Origin: Gammaproteobacteria bacterium
GTDB lineage: Bacteria > Pseudomonadota > Gammaproteobacteria > Pseudomonadales > Azotimanducaceae
Reading direction: 5' to 3'
DNA: 64,000 bases
Assembly: GCA_016874135.1 (NCBI GenBank)
Contig: VGVE01000004.1
Coordinates: 16,862-80,861, forward strand
Under the pieces are notes generated by a model. The model worked only from the letters and a program-made list of their open reading frames with translations, ran no database searches and was not told the origin of the DNA. The position numbers and the translations under genes were made by a program. Shown here in pieces: positions 17,763-26,321 of the stretch (its first letter is position 1; every line of letters starts with the position of its first letter).

Positions 17763-18596
17763 TCAACAAAGGTTCAGTGCTGCAAAGGCGGCATTCAATT
17801 CGCGGTGCCGCGCGTTCACATCGTCGAGAATGTACGCCTGGGTCGGGATGAAGAAGAGCCCCTTCGCCAGCCCTTCGAGGGCAATCCGCCCGCACTCATC
17901 GCAGGAAATGAAGCGTTGCCGCAGCATCTTCTCCGCATGTGGTGGGATGACCTGGTGCAATGGATCATCCACACCAGCTTTTTCGAGCGCGTCAAACGTC
18001 GATTTCAGGCTCTCCGTCAGCACCGGGCCCGGCATCAACACACTCACGGACACACCCGTGCCCTGCAACTCGTAACGCAGCCACTCCGCGGTGACCAGCA
18101 GCGCGTGTTTGGTTGCGCCATAGATACCCATCTTCAACTCGGCATTATCCGGTGGCATCACGAGCGAGTTTTCCGAACCGGTGAACATGATGTGGCCTGC
18201 ACCACGGCGCGCCCGGATCCGCTTTACGAAGGCTTGAGTGAGCCACAGATTGCCGAAGTGGTTCAGCTCGAACTGGCCGGTTACGTCCGATGGTGTGCAT
18301 TCGAGGAGAGGCTTCATGAGCCCCGCCCCGGCATTGGCGAAAATCATATCGAGCTGCCCTTCCCGCGCGAAGATGTCGTCGAGTAGGTCCTCGGACGCGG
18401 CTGCATCCGTAACATCTGCACGCACACGCCTGACGCTGCCGAGCGCCGCAAGCTCTTTTGCCGTTGCATTGCCCACCGCATCATCGAGATTGGTGAAGAC
18501 CACACGCGCACCCGCGAGCAGACATTGCCTCGCGATGCCTTTGCCGATGCCCTGGGCACCACCCGTGACCAGCACGGTCTTGCCGTTCACGTTCAT
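17763..18596 (-). CDS. Short-chain dehydrogenase/reductase
   Basis: A 277-residue Rossmann-fold oxidoreductase. TGGAQGIGKGIARQC is the glycine-rich cofactor motif. Beta-4 has FANAGAG, and the catalytic region includes GSENSLV followed by YGATKHALL (Tyr and Lys of the YxxxK motif). A long insert and an extended C-terminus (IPPHAEKMLRQRFISCDECG) resemble SDRs associated with lipid or steroid catabolism, though no substrate can be assigned. AAGGAG lies ahead of the ATG at 18594-18596. It is followed directly by the LysR fragment and preceded 33 bp upstream by a Dabb-domain protein, so the three appear to be one leftward unit. Confidence 0.88.
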   Translation of the reverse strand: MNVNGKTVLVTGGAQGIGKGIARQCLLAGARVVFTNLDDAVGNATAKELAALGSVRRVRADVTDAAASEDLLDDIFAREGQLDMIFANAGAGLMKPLLECTPSDVTGQFELNHFGNLWLTQAFVKRIRARRGAGHIMFTGSENSLVMPPDNAELKMGIYGATKHALLVTAEWLRYELQGTGVSVSVLMPGPVLTESLKSTFDALEKAGVDDPLHQVIPPHAEKMLRQRFISCDECGRIALEGLAKGLFFIPTQAYILDDVNARHRELNAAFAALNLC

Positions 18597-18629
18597 GTCA
18601 GTACTCCTTGGACTTCCTCAGCTGGGAGA

Positions 18630-18926
18630 TCAGGGCTGAAACGCGTACTGCACCGCCGCGCGGGCTGATATCGCCGGCAGCAGATGTCCCTGGATCAGAT
18701 CGAGATGCATCGGGTACGACGCGTAAGTGAGATAGTCTTCCCGGCTCTCGAAATCCGCGACGACCACGTGGTCCCAATTGCCCTCCCGCAGTCCCGCATC
18801 CGGACCATGGGCGAAGGCTTTCACGAAAGGCAGCGCCGCGAGCCCATCGAGTTTTTCGAACAGCACGGCGCGCGCTTCCGCTGTGGTTTCTGGCTTCCAT
18901 TTGAACATGACACAATGGCGGAACAT
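18630..18926 (-). CDS. Dabb (stress-responsive alpha/beta barrel) domain protein
   Basis: A 98-residue protein matching the dimeric alpha-beta-barrel (Dabb) fold: MFRHCVMFKWKPETT at the start, then GLAALPFVKAFAHGPDAGL, and WDHVVVADFESREDYLTYASYP with the conserved second-half pattern. Members include olivetolic acid cyclase-like and uncharacterised stress proteins. In bacterial catabolic loci they are often small ligand-binding or monooxygenase-like accessories. It starts at 18924-18926 and precedes the SDR gene by 33 bp on the same strand, suggesting a shared message. No catalytic residue assignment is attempted. Confidence 0.85.
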   Translation of the reverse strand: MFRHCVMFKWKPETTAEARAVLFEKLDGLAALPFVKAFAHGPDAGLREGNWDHVVVADFESREDYLTYASYPMHLDLIQGHLLPAISARAAVQYAFQP

Positions 18927-19016
18927 TCACTGATCCTGGCTCTGGAGTTAGGATCGGGACGTTAGCGGGTTGATCCACAAATGTCGAAGCGAAACCGGTA
19001 AATCAGGGGAGAACAG

Positions 19017-19814
19017 ATGAAATACGAACAGATTCTCTACACCGTCACTGACGGTATCGCTCTGGTGACACTCAACCGTCCCGAGAAACTCAACGCCATG
19101 ACCGCACTGATGGGTGCGGAAATGGCCGACGCCATGGCCGAAGCCGACGGCGACGACAACGTGCGTTGCGTGGTGGTTACCGGCGCGGGCCGAGCATTCT
19201 GTGCAGGGGCAGACCTCGGCGGTGGCGATCGGTTCGCCGGTGGCTGGGGCGGTGTCGAACGGGAATACCGGCGCAAGATGCCGATGGAGATCCGCAAACC
19301 GGTCATTGCGGCCATCAATGGCGCTGCGGTGGGCGCAGGGCTCACTTGGCCACTACAGGCGGATATCCGCTACGTCGCGCATGACGCCAAACTCGCATTC
19401 TCTTTCGTGCGACGTGGTGTGCTGCCGGAACTGGCATCGCATGTGATCCTGCCGCGTTTGGCAGGTCTGTCACGGGCCAGTGAGCTGCTGCTGTCCGGCC
19501 GCACGTTTCTGGGTGATGAAGCCGTGGAGTATGGCGTCGCCACCCGCGCCTTCGCAGCTGCGGATGTTCTGCCGGAAGCGATGAAGCTCGCGCGCGACAT
19601 CGCCACCAACGCCGCGCCTCTGCCGGTGGCTATTGCCAAGCAGCTGATCTGGGAAGGTACCGGGATCGACCTCACCGAATGGCGCAAGAAAGAGGGCAAG
19701 CTCTTCAACTTCACCATCAAACATCCTGATTCGAGAGAAGGGACCAAGGCTTTTCTCGAAAAACGCGCGCCGCGCTGGGGCGGATCGATCAACCGGGACT
19801 ATCCGACCAGCTGA
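19017..19814 (+). CDS. Enoyl-CoA hydratase/isomerase family protein
   Basis: A 265-residue crotonase-fold protein. LVTLNRPEKLNAMT begins the fold. VVVTGAGRAFCAGADLGGGD supplies the first oxyanion-hole residues, and AAINGAAVGAGLTWPLQADIRY the second. A Glu-containing FVRRGVLPELASHVILPRL stretch fits the usual catalytic glutamate position. It would hydrate or isomerise an unsaturated acyl-CoA in beta-oxidation-like catabolism, consistent with the acyl-CoA dehydrogenase and CaiB transferase elsewhere in the window. A clear GGGAG binding site precedes the ATG. It is followed 57 bp later by a D-aminoacylase-type gene on the same strand. Confidence 0.93.
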   Translation: MKYEQILYTVTDGIALVTLNRPEKLNAMTALMGAEMADAMAEADGDDNVRCVVVTGAGRAFCAGADLGGGDRFAGGWGGVEREYRRKMPMEIRKPVIAAINGAAVGAGLTWPLQADIRYVAHDAKLAFSFVRRGVLPELASHVILPRLAGLSRASELLLSGRTFLGDEAVEYGVATRAFAAADVLPEAMKLARDIATNAAPLPVAIAKQLIWEGTGIDLTEWRKKEGKLFNFTIKHPDSREGTKAFLEKRAPRWGGSINRDYPTS

Positions 19815-19871
19815 TCGCGGTACACTTCAGCTCTTCCACACATCCGATATTGGCCACAGAGGAGCGCCACC

Positions 19872-21587
19872 ATGCCGCAATACGACCTCCTGATTACCGG
19901 TGGATTAGTCATCGACGGTACGGGTGCTCCGGCGCGAAAGACCGATATCGCCATCGAAGCCGGACGAATCGTCTCGCTGGAACCCGGTCGCGGGGCAACG
20001 GCAAAGGAAGTCATCGACGCGAAGGACCGGATCGTCACACCGGGCTTTGTCGACGTGCACACCCACTACGATGGACAGGCGACCTGGGACAAACACATGG
20101 CGCCGTCATCGAACCTTGGCGCAACCACCGTCGTGATGGGGAACTGCGGGGTGGGGTTTGCGCCCTGCCGCCGTGAAGATCATGAGGTGCTGATCCAGCT
20201 CATGGAGGGTGTCGAAGAAATCCCCGGCACGGTGATGGCTGAAGGGCTCACCTGGGAGTGGGAAACCTTCCCTGAGTACCTCGATGCACTCGATCGAAGG
20301 CAACGCGATATCGATGTCGCCGCCCTGGTGCCGCACGGACCGGTGCGTGTTTTTGTCATGGGTGAACGAGGTATCCAGCGCGAACCGGCGACAGCTGCGG
20401 ACATTGCAGCCATGAAGAAGATCATTGCCGACAGTCTCGCTGCCGGCGCCGTGGGCTTGTCCACTTCACGCACCCTCGTGCACCGCAGCAGCAGCGGCGA
20501 CCATGTTCCGACCTACCGCGCCGCGACAGAAGAACTGAAACAGATCGGTACTGCGCTCAACGGCAAGAAGGGCCATGTCTTTCAGCTGATTTCTGACTGG
20601 GAAGACCCGGACAACGAATTCGATATTCTGCGTTCGACCAGCCGTGCGACCGGCGCGAAGGGCACGTTCACGCTGCTTGATCTCGGCAACAAGGCTCCGG
20701 ATGGCACGCCGCTCTGGCAGTACCACCTTCAGAATATCGAGGCCGCACAGGCCGAAGGTCTCGACATTCGCGGCCAGGTGCTGTCCCGTCCCGTCGGCAT
20801 GTTGATGGGCCATCCTGCTTCCATGAGCCCTTTCTCACGCCGGCCGGGTTACCTCGCACTCGAGGGGCTCTCGAAGGAACAGAAACTCGCGGAACTGCGC
20901 AAACCTGAAGTGCGCGCCCGCATCCTCGGCGAACAGAACATCAACCCACATATCTTCGTGCAGATCTTCGAGAAGCGGTTCGGGACGATGTATCCGCTGG
21001 AAGAGCCGATCAACTACCTGCCGGCAGCCAAAGACTGCGTTGCCGCGCAGGCGGCAGCTGCGGGCATGGATCCGCTCGCCTGGCTGTACGACTACTTCCT
21101 CGGCAATGACGGATCAAATCTGATCTATATTCCGGCGACCAACTTCACCAACAACACCCTTACGCTGCTGCGGCATGCCCACACGGTCTCTGCTCTGGGC
21201 GACGGTGGCGCCCACGTGGGTTCCATCTGCGACACCAGTGCCGGTGTGTTCCTTCTTACCAAGTGGGTGCGGGAGCGAGGTGAGATCGGTTTGCCGGAAG
21301 CCGTGCACATGCTTTGCCGGCAGCCGGCTGAGCTCTATTCACTGCTGGATCGTGGTCTCATTGCCGAAGGCATGAAGGCAGATCTCAACATCATCGACTT
21401 CGATGCACTGGCATTGCGCACACCTCGTATCGTGGCTGATCTTCCCGCAGGCGGGAGGCGTTTCGTTCAGGATGCGGCAGGAATGGACGTCACGATCAAA
21501 TCCGGCCAGGTCATCTTCCGCGACGGTCAGCACACTGGCGTTCTGCCAGGTCGGCTGCTCCGCGGCGCGCAGGGTCTCGTCTGCTGA
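19872..21587 (+). CDS. N-acyl-D-amino-acid deacylase family amidohydrolase
   Basis: A 571-residue metal-dependent amidohydrolase of the D-aminoacylase/dihydroorotase-like group. The composite beta-domain start is YDLLITGGLVIDGTGAPA, the first metal site is VDVHTHYDGQATWD, then VVMGNCGVGFAPCR, and a late LGDGGAHVGSICDTS motif contributes the Asp near the active site. The C-terminal sandwich ends GRLLRGAQGLVC. It probably removes an acyl group from D-amino acids or a similar amide. A second family member of nearly equal size lies at 59949. A decayed copy of this gene's 3' end occurs at 28024-28262. GAGGAG precedes the ATG. Confidence 0.88.
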   Translation: MPQYDLLITGGLVIDGTGAPARKTDIAIEAGRIVSLEPGRGATAKEVIDAKDRIVTPGFVDVHTHYDGQATWDKHMAPSSNLGATTVVMGNCGVGFAPCRREDHEVLIQLMEGVEEIPGTVMAEGLTWEWETFPEYLDALDRRQRDIDVAALVPHGPVRVFVMGERGIQREPATAADIAAMKKIIADSLAAGAVGLSTSRTLVHRSSSGDHVPTYRAATEELKQIGTALNGKKGHVFQLISDWEDPDNEFDILRSTSRATGAKGTFTLLDLGNKAPDGTPLWQYHLQNIEAAQAEGLDIRGQVLSRPVGMLMGHPASMSPFSRRPGYLALEGLSKEQKLAELRKPEVRARILGEQNINPHIFVQIFEKRFGTMYPLEEPINYLPAAKDCVAAQAAAAGMDPLAWLYDYFLGNDGSNLIYIPATNFTNNTLTLLRHAHTVSALGDGGAHVGSICDTSAGVFLLTKWVRERGEIGLPEAVHMLCRQPAELYSLLDRGLIAEGMKADLNIIDFDALALRTPRIVADLPAGGRRFVQDAAGMDVTIKSGQVIFRDGQHTGVLPGRLLRGAQGLVC

Positions 21588-21604
21588 TCTTGCAATCAGC
21601 AGCG

Positions 21605-21627
21605 GTCAGGGACAGTCAGTCCCTGAC
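21605..21627. terminator. 9-bp perfect hairpin after the deacylase
   Basis: GTCAGGGAC (21605-21613) pairs with GTCCCTGAC (21619-21627) around AGTCA, just downstream of the stop. There is no T-run, so it is a possible terminator only. The rest of the interval to 21796 shows no gene. Confidence 0.45.
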
Positions 21628-21796
21628 TACGCCTTGAGCGTGTGCTGATTGGTACAGAGAGAATTCCAGGTCGAATACGGCGGCCGCATGAACTCGGCCA
21701 TGGTCTGGATCGTCACTGACAACAGGCCGTGGCGCGACTTCAGCCCCGTGTTCCACCGCGACATCCAGAAGCCGCAGGAACACCCGGCGCCATGCG

Positions 21797-22516
21797 TCAA
21801 CCCGCGGGGAGGCGCCGCGAACGTTCCTCGTCAGTCATGTGACGCAGCTCCTTGCCGTACACCACGTAGAAGACAAACTCGGCGACGTTTTTGGCATGGT
21901 CGCCGAACCGCTCCAGCGATCGTGTCGCCCAAACCAGCTGCAACGCACCGGCAGTGAGGTCCGGGCGAACGCTGATGAAAGCCTGCAGTTCACCGGTGAT
22001 CTGCCTGCAATCATCGTCAATAACCCGGTCCTCCTGACGGACCCCCGCTGCCGCGACACCATCGAACTCCACGAAGGCCGTCAACGCCCGGTGGGTCAAT
22101 GACACCACCCGTGAGCCGAGGTGGCCGATCCGCCCGCCAAATCGCTCCAGCGGGAGGCCGGACGACTCCTTCGTGGCCTTGGCGATCCGCTTGGCCAGAT
22201 CTCCCATGCGCTCCAGGTCCATCACCACTTTCAGAACGGCGAAGACGAGACGCAGGTCGCCCGCTGCGGGCTGACGCTGCACCAGAAGGTCCCGGCAGGC
22301 TTCGTCGAGTCCGAGTTCCAGGCGGTTGACCTCGCTGTCGAGCATCACAACCTGGTCGGCAAGGCGCATATCGCCGCGTTCGAGCGCACCCAGCGCATCA
22401 CTGAGCTGGTCCAGGACCAGTTGCCCCATTTCCCGCACGCGGGCCACGAGCCCTTCCAGTTCCGAATTGAACTGGCCGGACAGATGCCGTTGAAGATCGT
22501 TCTTGCCGAGGTTCAT
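21797..22516 (-). CDS. phoU: Phosphate signalling complex protein PhoU
   Basis: A 239-residue all-helical protein made of two repeated three-helix bundles. The first begins LVARVREMGQLVLDQLSDALGAL and contains DLRLVFAVLKVVMDLERMGDLAKRIAKA, the E/DxxxD metal-binding pattern. The second has its counterpart, SLERFGDHAKNVAEFVFYVVYG. PhoU damps PhoR-PhoB signalling when phosphate is plentiful and restrains the Pst transporter. It is the last gene of the porin-pstSCAB-phoU run, 13 bp after pstB. No phoB or phoR is visible in the window, so they must lie elsewhere. Confidence 0.96.
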   Translation of the reverse strand: MNLGKNDLQRHLSGQFNSELEGLVARVREMGQLVLDQLSDALGALERGDMRLADQVVMLDSEVNRLELGLDEACRDLLVQRQPAAGDLRLVFAVLKVVMDLERMGDLAKRIAKATKESSGLPLERFGGRIGHLGSRVVSLTHRALTAFVEFDGVAAAGVRQEDRVIDDDCRQITGELQAFISVRPDLTAGALQLVWATRSLERFGDHAKNVAEFVFYVVYGKELRHMTDEERSRRLPAG

Positions 22517-22529
22517 GCAGGTGCTCCGC

Positions 22530-23363
22530 TCAGCCGTAACGGCCGGTGATGTAGTCTTCGGTCTGTTTCATCGCCGGATTGGTGAACAGCGCCCGCGTGG
22601 CCCCGAACTCAACCAGTTCCCCGAGGTACATGAAGGCGGTGTAGTCAGACACCCGGGCGGCCTGCTGCATGTTGTGGGTGACGATGAGGATCGAAACCTT
22701 GTCCTTGAGGCGGTGGATGAGGTCTTCGATGTTGGCCGTGGCATTGGGGTCGAGCGCACTGGTGGGCTCGTCGAACAACAACAGTTCAGGTTCGGTCGCG
22801 AGCGCCCGGGCGATACACAGGCGTTGCTGTTGTCCGCCGGAGAGATTGAACGCCATGTCCTGCAAGCGATCCTTCACCTCGTTCCACAGGGATGCTTCAC
22901 GCAACGCCATTTCGATACGGTCAGCGAGTTCGAACCGGTTGTTCTGGCCGCGTACACGCAGACCATAGGCGACGTTTTCGAAGATCGACTTGGGAAACGG
23001 GTTCGGTTTCTGGAACACCATGCCGATGCGCATCCGCACCTCGATGGGGTCAACGGACCGATCGAGGATGTTGACGTTATCCGGCTGGAACAGGATCTCG
23101 CCGGCATAAACCGAGTTGTCCTGAAGGTCATGCATGCGGTTGAAACACCGCAGGAAGGTCGACTTGCCACAGCCGGACGGACCGATCAGCGCCGTTACCC
23201 GCGCCTGTTCGATTCGCATGTTGATCTGCCGGAGGGCCTGAACGCTGCCGTACCAGAAATCCAGGTTCCTCACTTCTGCCTTTAATACCGAGGGTTTCAA
23301 CTCAGCCGGGGCATCGCCGGCGGCAATCCTCACCGCAGGCTGACGGGATTGGGTATCTACCAT
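22530..23363 (-). CDS. pstB: Phosphate ABC transporter ATP-binding protein PstB
   Basis: The ATPase of the high-affinity phosphate importer, 277 residues. Motifs in order: Walker [10 protein letters not shown], a Q-loop region [21 protein letters not shown], the ABC signature [15 protein letters not shown], Walker [16 protein letters not shown], and the H-loop [12 protein letters not shown]. The start is placed at MVDTQSRQ (ATG at 23361-23363), which overlaps the end of pstA by seven bases. An in-frame extension to 23537 would read far into pstA and looks spurious. It functions with PstA and PstC at the inner membrane. The overlap indicates coupled translation. Confidence 0.95.
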   Translation of the reverse strand: MVDTQSRQPAVRIAAGDAPAELKPSVLKAEVRNLDFWYGSVQALRQINMRIEQARVTALIGPSGCGKSTFLRCFNRMHDLQDNSVYAGEILFQPDNVNILDRSVDPIEVRMRIGMVFQKPNPFPKSIFENVAYGLRVRGQNNRFELADRIEMALREASLWNEVKDRLQDMAFNLSGGQQQRLCIARALATEPELLLFDEPTSALDPNATANIEDLIHRLKDKVSILIVTHNMQQAARVSDYTAFMYLGELVEFGATRALFTNPAMKQTEDYITGRYG

Positions 23364-24274
23364 TTGATCCGCTTCCTGAAACGTATTCGCAACCAGATCG
23401 CGAGGCCATTCATGACCAGGGTCATCACCACCAGCACGAGACCCGCCGCGGCGGCGTTTTCCTGGAAGGCGGCCTGCGGCCGCGACAGCCAGTTGAACAT
23501 CTGGATCGGCATCACCGTGAACGGCGACTTGATCCACTCGAAGCTGATGAAGGGGAATTCCGCAGTGAAGGGCGCATCGGGAAGGAAGGCGATGAACGTG
23601 AGTGCGCCGATGGTGATGATCGGCGCGGTTTCACCGATGGCGCGCGCCAGCCCAATGATGATGCCGGTGAGGATGCCACCCGCCGAGTACGGCAGGATGT
23701 GGTCCCGCACCAGTTGCCAGCGTGACGCTCCGAGCGCATACCCGGCCTCGCGGATCGCAGCCGGTATCGCCCGGATGGCTTCACGCGTCGACACGATGAT
23801 GACGGGAAGGATCATCAACGCGAGTGTGAGTCCCGCCGACAGGATGCTCTGGCCGAAGTCGAGTGCATAGACGAAGAGGCCGAGAGCCAGAAGGCCGTAG
23901 ATGATCGACGGAACACCCGCGAGATTGGTGACGTTGATCTCGACAAGGGCCGTAAACCAGTTACGACGCGCGTACTCCTCGAGGTAGATCCCGGCACCCA
24001 CCCCGAGTGGAATGGCGGTCAACGCAGTGATGAGCATCACCAGGCTGGAGCCGACTATCGCGCTGAGGATGCCGGCACGGGCCGCCCGGCGGGATGGGAA
24101 ATTCTCGAAGAAGGACCAGTTGAGACGGCGGGCGCCATCGTCGATCAAACCGGCGAGCAATACCGCCAGCGTCAGGATGCCGATCATCATGCAGGCAAGA
24201 CCGATGATGGCGAATACCGCATCCCGTTGCCGATTGCGCCGCACCAACTGATGTATGGCCGAGGTGTCCAACAT
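23357..24274 (-). CDS. pstA: Phosphate ABC transporter permease PstA
   Basis: A 305-residue inner-membrane permease with about six membrane segments. [25 protein letters not shown] and [26 protein letters not shown] are typical PstA sequences, as is the EAA-like loop [29 protein letters not shown] that docks onto PstB. It follows pstC with only two bases between and ends in TAG, overlapping the pstB start. It probably forms the PstA-PstC heterodimer channel. Confidence 0.95.
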   Translation of the reverse strand: MLDTSAIHQLVRRNRQRDAVFAIIGLACMMIGILTLAVLLAGLIDDGARRLNWSFFENFPSRRAARAGILSAIVGSSLVMLITALTAIPLGVGAGIYLEEYARRNWFTALVEINVTNLAGVPSIIYGLLALGLFVYALDFGQSILSAGLTLALMILPVIIVSTREAIRAIPAAIREAGYALGASRWQLVRDHILPYSAGGILTGIIIGLARAIGETAPIITIGALTFIAFLPDAPFTAEFPFISFEWIKSPFTVMPIQMFNWLSRPQAAFQENAAAAGLVLVVMTLVMNGLAIWLRIRFRKRIKW

Positions 24275-24276
24275 GA

Positions 24277-25233
24277 TCAGTAGGCCTCGCGAAAGCGGGT
24301 GCGTGCCAGGTGACCCAGCACGTTGAAGAGCAGCGTCATCAGTACGAGCACCAGCCCGACCGCAAAAATACTCTGGTATTCGATGCTGCCGTGGGGCAGG
24401 TCACCCAACGCCACCTGGACGATGAATGCCGTGATGGTGGCTCCCGGCTCGGTCGGATCCCAGGTGAAGTTGGGTTGTTGTCCCGCCGCCACCGCGACCA
24501 CCATCGTTTCGCCGACCGCGCGGGAGATACCGAGGATATAAGCCGCGACGATGCCGGATGTCGCCGCCGGTACGACCACGCGCAGCGCCGTCTGCAACCG
24601 CGTCGCTCCCATCGCATAGGAGCCTTCCCGCATCTGCATCGGCACGGACCGCATCGCATCCTCCGCCACCGAGGTGATGTAGGGAATGATCATGATGCCG
24701 ATCACCAGACCCGGACCGAGCATGTTGAAACCGGGCAGGTCTGGCATGAAGAACTGCAATGCCGGTGTGACCATCAGCAGCGCGAAGTAGCCATACACGA
24801 CGGTCGGTATGCCGGCGAGCAGTTCCAGCATGGGCTTGACCGTCTCACGGACCCGGTGGCTCGCGAATTCACTGAGGTAGATCGCGGCTCCCGTTCCCAC
24901 CGGCACCGCCAGCAACAGCGCTACCGTGGACGTGACCAGCGTGCCCGCCAACAGCGGCAGTACACCGTAGTGCTTTTCCTCGAACATGATCGTCCACTGG
25001 GTATCAGTGAGGAAATCGGCCAGCGGCACCTGTTCGAAGAACAGCGCCGATTCGAACAGCAACAGGCCGATGATGCCGACGGTGATCGATACCGTCGCCA
25101 TCGAGATCGTGAAGAGTAGGGTCTCGATCAGGCGTTCGCCGACGTTGCGCGAACGCCGGAAACCGAACCGTCCCGGCGACGCTGATGCTCCGTTCGCGGA
25201 ATTGTCACGCATGTCGACACTGGCAAGGGTCAT
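24277..25233 (-). CDS. pstC: Phosphate ABC transporter permease PstC
   Basis: A 318-residue permease partner of PstA. After a polar N-terminal tail of about 35 residues come the first membrane helix (LLFTISMATVSITVGIIGLL), then VTSTVALLLAVPVGTGAAIYL and ELLAGIPTVVYGYFALL. The cytoplasmic EAA loop is MRSVPMQMREGSYAMGATRLQTALRV. The final helices include LVLVLMTLLFNVLGHL. It lies between pstS (43 bp upstream) and pstA (2 bp downstream). The start is the ATG at 25231-25233. Confidence 0.94.
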   Translation of the reverse strand: MTLASVDMRDNSANGASASPGRFGFRRSRNVGERLIETLLFTISMATVSITVGIIGLLLFESALFFEQVPLADFLTDTQWTIMFEEKHYGVLPLLAGTLVTSTVALLLAVPVGTGAAIYLSEFASHRVRETVKPMLELLAGIPTVVYGYFALLMVTPALQFFMPDLPGFNMLGPGLVIGIMIIPYITSVAEDAMRSVPMQMREGSYAMGATRLQTALRVVVPAATSGIVAAYILGISRAVGETMVVAVAAGQQPNFTWDPTEPGATITAFIVQVALGDLPHGSIEYQSIFAVGLVLVLMTLLFNVLGHLARTRFREAY

Positions 25234-25276
25234 GGGTGAGTCCGGTGAATGACGTATCCAGAAGCCGCCGGCTCAT

Positions 25277-26296
25277 TCAGTGGGTGCGTTCCCGCACCAG
25301 CAGTTCTTCGACCGTGAGGCCGATTTCCGTCGCACCGGCAAAACCGCTGCCGACCTTGCCCTCGTCGAGGTTCTTGCGGGCGAGTTCGTAGGCTTTCTCA
25401 GGGAGTTCCACGTAACCCACCTCGGCCGCCAGCGCTGATCCGTCGCTGAGATAGAAATCGACGAACTCCCGTACCTCGGGCCGCTGCAGCGACTTCTCCT
25501 TGACGTAGATGAACAGCGGGCGGGACAGCGGCTGGTAGCTGCCGTCGTTCACCGCCGACGCGGAAGGCAGGACTCCCTTCGAAGCACCCGGCGGGACCAC
25601 GGGCACCGCCCGCAGCCGGTCCGTGTTCTCTTCGTAGTACGCCATGCCGAAATAACCGAGTGCACCCTTGTCCCGGGAGACATACGTCACCGTGACGTTG
25701 TCGTCCTCGCTGGCCTGGTAGTCCCCGCGGGATGCCTTGGAGCGACCGACGATCGCTTCGGTCCAGTAGTCGAAGGTGCCGGAGTCCGCGCCAGCACCGG
25801 CGAGCTTGAGAGCCAGGTCCGGAAATCCGGGACGGATCTGGTTCCACTTCATGATCTTCCGCTGCGCCGCGGGTTCCCACATGCGGCGCAGTTCGTCCAC
25901 GGTCAGCTGGTCGACGAAGTCGTTCGCCTTGCTCACCACCACCGTGAGCGCATCGTAGGCAATCGGCAGTTCGTAATACTTCACGCCCGCTTGGGCGCAG
26001 AGCACCATTTCTTCCTTGAGGATCGGCCGCGAAGCGTTGGCGATGTCGATCTCGCCGCGACAGAACCGCTTGAACCCACCACCGGTACCGGAAATTCCGA
26101 CCGTGACGCGGGCTCCGCCCAGGGTTGCCTGGTATTCCTCAGCGACAGCTTCGGTAATCGGGTAGACCGTGCTCGAACCGTCGATCTCGATCACCGCCGC
26201 GGCATGCAGTGCCGGCAGTGTCGTGGACGCTCCCAGCAACAGCGCGAAGGTCCACAGCTTTCTGGTGTTCAACTTGGTTTTCATGATTTTGTTCAT
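25277..26296 (-). CDS. pstS: Phosphate-binding periplasmic protein PstS
   Basis: A 339-residue extracytoplasmic phosphate receptor. A signal peptide (KLWTFALLLGASTTLPALHAAA) is followed by the family N-terminus IEIDGSSTVYPITEAVAEEY, then VGISGTGGGFKRFCRGEIDIANASRPI, which forms much of the phosphate site, and AGADSGTFDYWTEAIVG. Two in-frame ATGs (26296 and 26284) are possible; neither has a strong binding site. It hands phosphate to PstCA. It is the second gene of the unit, 25 bp after the porin gene. Confidence 0.95.
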   Translation of the reverse strand: MNKIMKTKLNTRKLWTFALLLGASTTLPALHAAAVIEIDGSSTVYPITEAVAEEYQATLGGARVTVGISGTGGGFKRFCRGEIDIANASRPILKEEMVLCAQAGVKYYELPIAYDALTVVVSKANDFVDQLTVDELRRMWEPAAQRKIMKWNQIRPGFPDLALKLAGAGADSGTFDYWTEAIVGRSKASRGDYQASEDDNVTVTYVSRDKGALGYFGMAYYEENTDRLRAVPVVPPGASKGVLPSASAVNDGSYQPLSRPLFIYVKEKSLQRPEVREFVDFYLSDGSALAAEVGYVELPEKAYELARKNLDEGKVGSGFAGATEIGLTVEELLVRERTH

Positions 26297-26321
26297 CCGG
26301 TTTTTCAGGCTTGGGTCAGGC

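Noticed and set aside
23357..23363. Genome-wide reassignment of TAG to an amino acid.
   Set aside because: Apparently normal genes such as pstA, the penicillin acylase gene and the ankyrin frame end at TAG exactly where their families end, so TAG acts as a stop here.
23364..23537. A 58-residue N-terminal extension of PstB.
   Set aside because: It overlaps pstA on the same strand and has no similarity to the family; the ATG at 23363 is standard.
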